The notes under the pieces are model-generated. The model made no database searches and had not been told where the DNA came from. It worked only from the letters and a program-made list of their open reading frames with translations. Positions 23,489 through 25,816 of a DNA stretch of 25,816 bases are shown here, in pieces. The translations under genes were made by a program, and so were the position numbers. The stretch covers positions 1 to 25,816 of the forward strand of contig DASXIC010000147.1 in NCBI GenBank assembly GCA_036498205.1. Direction: 5' to 3'. Numbering within the stretch: position 1 is the stretch's first letter; the number at the start of each line of letters is the position of its first letter. This DNA comes from AV69 sp036498205. GTDB taxonomy: Bacteria > Verrucomicrobiota > Verrucomicrobiia > Chthoniobacterales > UBA10450.

Positions 23489-24582
23489 AATCGCGCAGCC
23501 CGGCACGGAAACGCCCACGCAATCAGCGGGTCTCGAATCCGCGTCAGCGCAAACAGCAACACCTGCTGGACGTAAAAGTGCGCTCGCGCAAAGCGACCGA
23601 ACAGCGCAATCGGCGGGTCCTGATTTTTGTTTCCAAGCTTTTGCTGGCAGCGGCGATCTGCGCCGGAATTTACCTCGGTGTGCGAATAGGTGCACGCCGG
23701 TTCTTTTTCGAGAATCCGGATTACACCCTGACCATGATCGATGTGCGCACGGATGGCACGTTGCAGCGGGATCAAGTTCTGAAAACGGCGGATTTGCGTG
23801 AAGGGGAAAACATTTTCGCCGTCAATCTCGCGCGTGTGCATGACGTGCTGCAGCAAATGCCCCAGGTCGATGAAGTACAAGTTGTGCGCAAAATGCCGGG
23901 CGAAATTGATATTCAGCTGGTCGAGCGCAAACCGATCGCGTGGATCACGAGCGACAAACAAATCTCCGATCCGTTTCAATCGGAAGTCGCTTTTCTCATC
24001 GACGCTCGCGGCGTCCTGATGAAGGAAAAGAAACTGCTACCCGAATATCTCGGACTGCCGCTGATCACGGGATGCGCCAGCGAATCGCTCGAGGCCGGGA
24101 AAGTGGTTGAATCTTTCGAAGCGAAAGCCGCGCTGGAATTATTGCGTTTGAGCGCCGGCAGTTTCATGCAAACGCGTTTTCAAATTCGGGAGATCGACGT
24201 TTCCAAAGGCTATTGCCTGATCGTAACCGACAAGAATCACACCCGTGTCACTCTGGGATTCGATCATCTCGACACTCAAATTCAGCGCCTCGAACAATTC
24301 CTCGTTTATGCCGATGATTCCAAGCGCGACATCGAGACGGTGAATCTGCTGGTGCAGCGAAATATTCCGGTGACGTTCATGAAACCGGCCAGCGAAGTGA
24401 TCAACGACACGATCGATCCGGAGGAAACCCCGCGGATCATGAAAGCAATTCCATTGCATGCGCAACCGAGCGCATCGCCTGTTATCAAAGCAGCAGCGAA
24501 AACGGACCCGGCCGATGTAAAAAAACCGGGTCATCAACCGTTTTCATTGCACAAACAAAACCAAAAAGGGAGGAATGAGTAA
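23485..24582 (+). CDS. ftsQ: Cell division protein FtsQ/DivIB
   Basis: 365 residues from the ATG at 23485 (ATGA overlap with ddl). The earlier open frame is a shadow of ddl. A long basic cytoplasmic N-terminus (1-44), one membrane helix (~45-66), a POTRA domain (~80-150, with the FAVNLARVHDVLQQMPQVDEV motif region) and a beta domain (~150-305) give the FtsQ layout. The tail after ~310 is Lys/Pro/Ala-rich and probably disordered. FtsQ links FtsL/FtsB to the rest of the divisome in the periplasm. Placement before ftsA supports the call. Confidence 0.9.
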   Translation: MKSRSPARKRPRNQRVSNPRQRKQQHLLDVKVRSRKATEQRNRRVLIFVSKLLLAAAICAGIYLGVRIGARRFFFENPDYTLTMIDVRTDGTLQRDQVLKTADLREGENIFAVNLARVHDVLQQMPQVDEVQVVRKMPGEIDIQLVERKPIAWITSDKQISDPFQSEVAFLIDARGVLMKEKKLLPEYLGLPLITGCASESLEAGKVVESFEAKAALELLRLSAGSFMQTRFQIREIDVSKGYCLIVTDKNHTRVTLGFDHLDTQIQRLEQFLVYADDSKRDIETVNLLVQRNIPVTFMKPASEVINDTIDPEETPRIMKAIPLHAQPSASPVIKAAAKTDPADVKKPGHQPFSLHKQNQKGRNE

Positions 24583-24585
24583 GGA

Positions 24586-25797
24586 ATGGGAACTGACGAC
24601 TTAATGGTAGGATTGGAAATCGGAACGTCTAAAATTTGCGTTGTTGTCGGCGAAAGTCGGCCGGACGGGACAACGAAAATTTTGGGCGTCGGTCAGGCGC
24701 CATCGCGCGGTGTGCGGAAAGGCGAGATCGTCGATTTGGAGACGGCGATGAAATGCGTGCATGAAGCCGTTGTCGACGCGGAGCAGAAGAGCGACGTCAT
24801 GATTCGCAGCGTCTATGTCGGGGTTGCCGGGGCCCACATCCAGAGTTTCAACAATCGCGGTTGTGTCATGTTGCCGGACGATCGTGACGAAATCGACGAA
24901 CAGGACATCGAGGACGTGAAAATTAGTGCGCGGGAGGTGAGCATCCCGGCGCAAAACGCATTTCTGCATTCCATCATTCAGCATTATCACGTCGACGGCC
25001 AGGACGGTGTGCTTAATCCCATCGGCATGCTGGGCCAGAAACTCGAAGCCGATTTTCACATCATTCACGGGGTGCGCACTCGCATCCAAAATACGATTCG
25101 CTGCGTCAAAGAATTACCGCTCGAAGTGGAAGACGTGGTTTTTACCGCACTCGCCTCCGCACAGGTAGTCTTAACCCAGCAGCAAAAAAATCTGGGCGCG
25201 CTCGTCATCGATATGGGAGGGGGCACGACCGATTACATTTTGTATGTCGACGGGGCGGTGAAACAGAGCGGGGCCCTAGGCATCGGCGGCGATCACATCA
25301 CTAACGATATTTCGATGGGATTGCGGATTCCGATGGCCCGAGCGGAAAAATTAAAACTCGAGGAAGGCAGCGTTATTCTTGGCAATTCTCTCCCGGGAGA
25401 AACGGTGGTGCTAAAGGACGATTCCGGCTTCGCCGGCAAGGAAATCGAGCGCGAGACCCTCAATACCATTATTCACCTGCGGATGCGGGAGACCTTCGAG
25501 TTGCTCAAACGGCACCTGGACGAGGAATCATTCATCAATTACGTCGGCGAGGGAATTTTCATCACCGGGGGGTGCAGTTTATTGCCAGGCATCGACAATC
25601 TGGCTGAAGAAATCTTCGAAATCCCGGCCAATGTGGCGCACGCGCAGACAATGTCGGGATTGACTTCCGCTTTTCAGAACCCGCAATTTTCAACTGCGAT
25701 CGGCCTGATCAAATACGCACAAGCGGTGCAGGTCGATCGGCCGCAAAGACGCGGTCTCACCCGTATTTTCAGCCGCTTTATCCCAGGAATGCGATAG
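24586..25797 (+). CDS. ftsA: Cell division protein FtsA
   Basis: 403 residues; actin-like ATPase that tethers FtsZ to the inner membrane. ATP-binding motifs are VGLEIGTSKI (8-17), VIDMGGGTTDY (207-217) and the GIFITGGCSLLPGI segment (323-336). The last 16 residues (388-403, RRGLTRIFSRFIPGMR) form the amphipathic membrane-targeting helix. The ATG at 24586 is 3 bp after the ftsQ stop. A GGGAGG (24568-24573) lies 12 bp upstream, and a later in-frame ATG at 24604 is less likely because it clips the first strand. Confidence 0.96.
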   Translation: MGTDDLMVGLEIGTSKICVVVGESRPDGTTKILGVGQAPSRGVRKGEIVDLETAMKCVHEAVVDAEQKSDVMIRSVYVGVAGAHIQSFNNRGCVMLPDDRDEIDEQDIEDVKISAREVSIPAQNAFLHSIIQHYHVDGQDGVLNPIGMLGQKLEADFHIIHGVRTRIQNTIRCVKELPLEVEDVVFTALASAQVVLTQQQKNLGALVIDMGGGTTDYILYVDGAVKQSGALGIGGDHITNDISMGLRIPMARAEKLKLEEGSVILGNSLPGETVVLKDDSGFAGKEIERETLNTIIHLRMRETFELLKRHLDEESFINYVGEGIFITGGCSLLPGIDNLAEEIFEIPANVAHAQTMSGLTSAFQNPQFSTAIGLIKYAQAVQVDRPQRRGLTRIFSRFIPGMR

Positions 25798-25810
25798 CCA
25801 AGGAGAACAC

Positions 25811-25816
25811 ATGATT
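25811..25816 (+). CDS. Start of the next gene, probably ftsZ (3' partial)
   Basis: Only Met-Ile is visible. A strong ribosome-binding site AAGGAG (25800-25805) stands 5 bases before the ATG at 25811, 13 bp after the ftsA stop. ftsZ is the usual next gene in dcw clusters; nothing in the two codons proves it. Confidence 0.45.

Noticed and set aside
24575..24604. Nine-codon frame (MSKEWELTT) before ftsA
   Set aside because: It overlaps both ftsQ and ftsA, its ribosome-binding site is only 1 base away, and it has no sign of function.
1..25816. CRISPR arrays, tRNA or rRNA genes, insertion sequences, phage genes
   Set aside because: No spaced direct repeats of array type, no cloverleaf-like segment, and no transposase or integrase motifs were seen by eye; a software scan would be more sensitive for tRNAs.

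Overview
The window looks like chromosomal core sequence from a Gram-negative bacterium of the Planctomycetes-Verrucomicrobia-Chlamydiae (PVC) group, most likely Verrucomicrobiota. The points behind that are a complete dcw (division and cell wall) cluster that includes ftsA, a MurC-MurB fusion, a LysM gene between murD and ftsW in the place where, as I recall, Chlamydia has its NlpD-like gene, and meso-diaminopimelate-type MurE. The base composition is moderately GC-rich by eye. The phylum call is an inference from gene content. No rRNA, tRNA, CRISPR array, insertion sequence or phage gene was seen.

Left block (1-3190, + strand): a tightly overlapping three-gene module. A large Pro/Ala-rich protein with a duplicated ~120-residue unit and a C-terminal roadblock-like domain is followed by an MglA-type small Ras-like GTPase and a stand-alone roadblock (MglB-like) protein. 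It reads as a GTPase with two candidate regulators or scaffolds. This is the least described part of the window.

Middle block (3332-8442, - strand): a co-directional run, read from right to left. It starts with a small secreted YD-repeat protein, then ExbB and ExbD, a TonB-like protein, a 79-residue membrane-anchored zinc ribbon, a CBS-less IMP dehydrogenase-family protein (GuaB3) and FabF. From exbB to guaB3 the genes overlap or nearly touch. Between the convergent roadblock and fabF genes lies a 141-bp non-coding spacer packed with palindromes.

Right block (8500-25816, + strand): the dcw operon mraZ-rsmH-ftsL-ftsI-murE-murF-mraY-murD-lysM-ftsW-murG-murC/murB-ddl-ftsQ-ftsA, with the first two codons of what is by position probably ftsZ at the right edge. 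A promoter-like sequence and three 10-bp-spaced GTGG(G/A) repeats (MraZ box) sit just before mraZ. Nearly every junction is an ATGA or TGATG overlap or a gap of under 20 bp, so the cluster is probably one translationally coupled transcript. It encodes cytoplasmic precursor synthesis (MurB to MurF, Ddl), the lipid steps (MraY, MurG), the septal synthase pair (FtsW, FtsI), divisome scaffolds (FtsL, FtsQ, FtsA) and the regulator MraZ.
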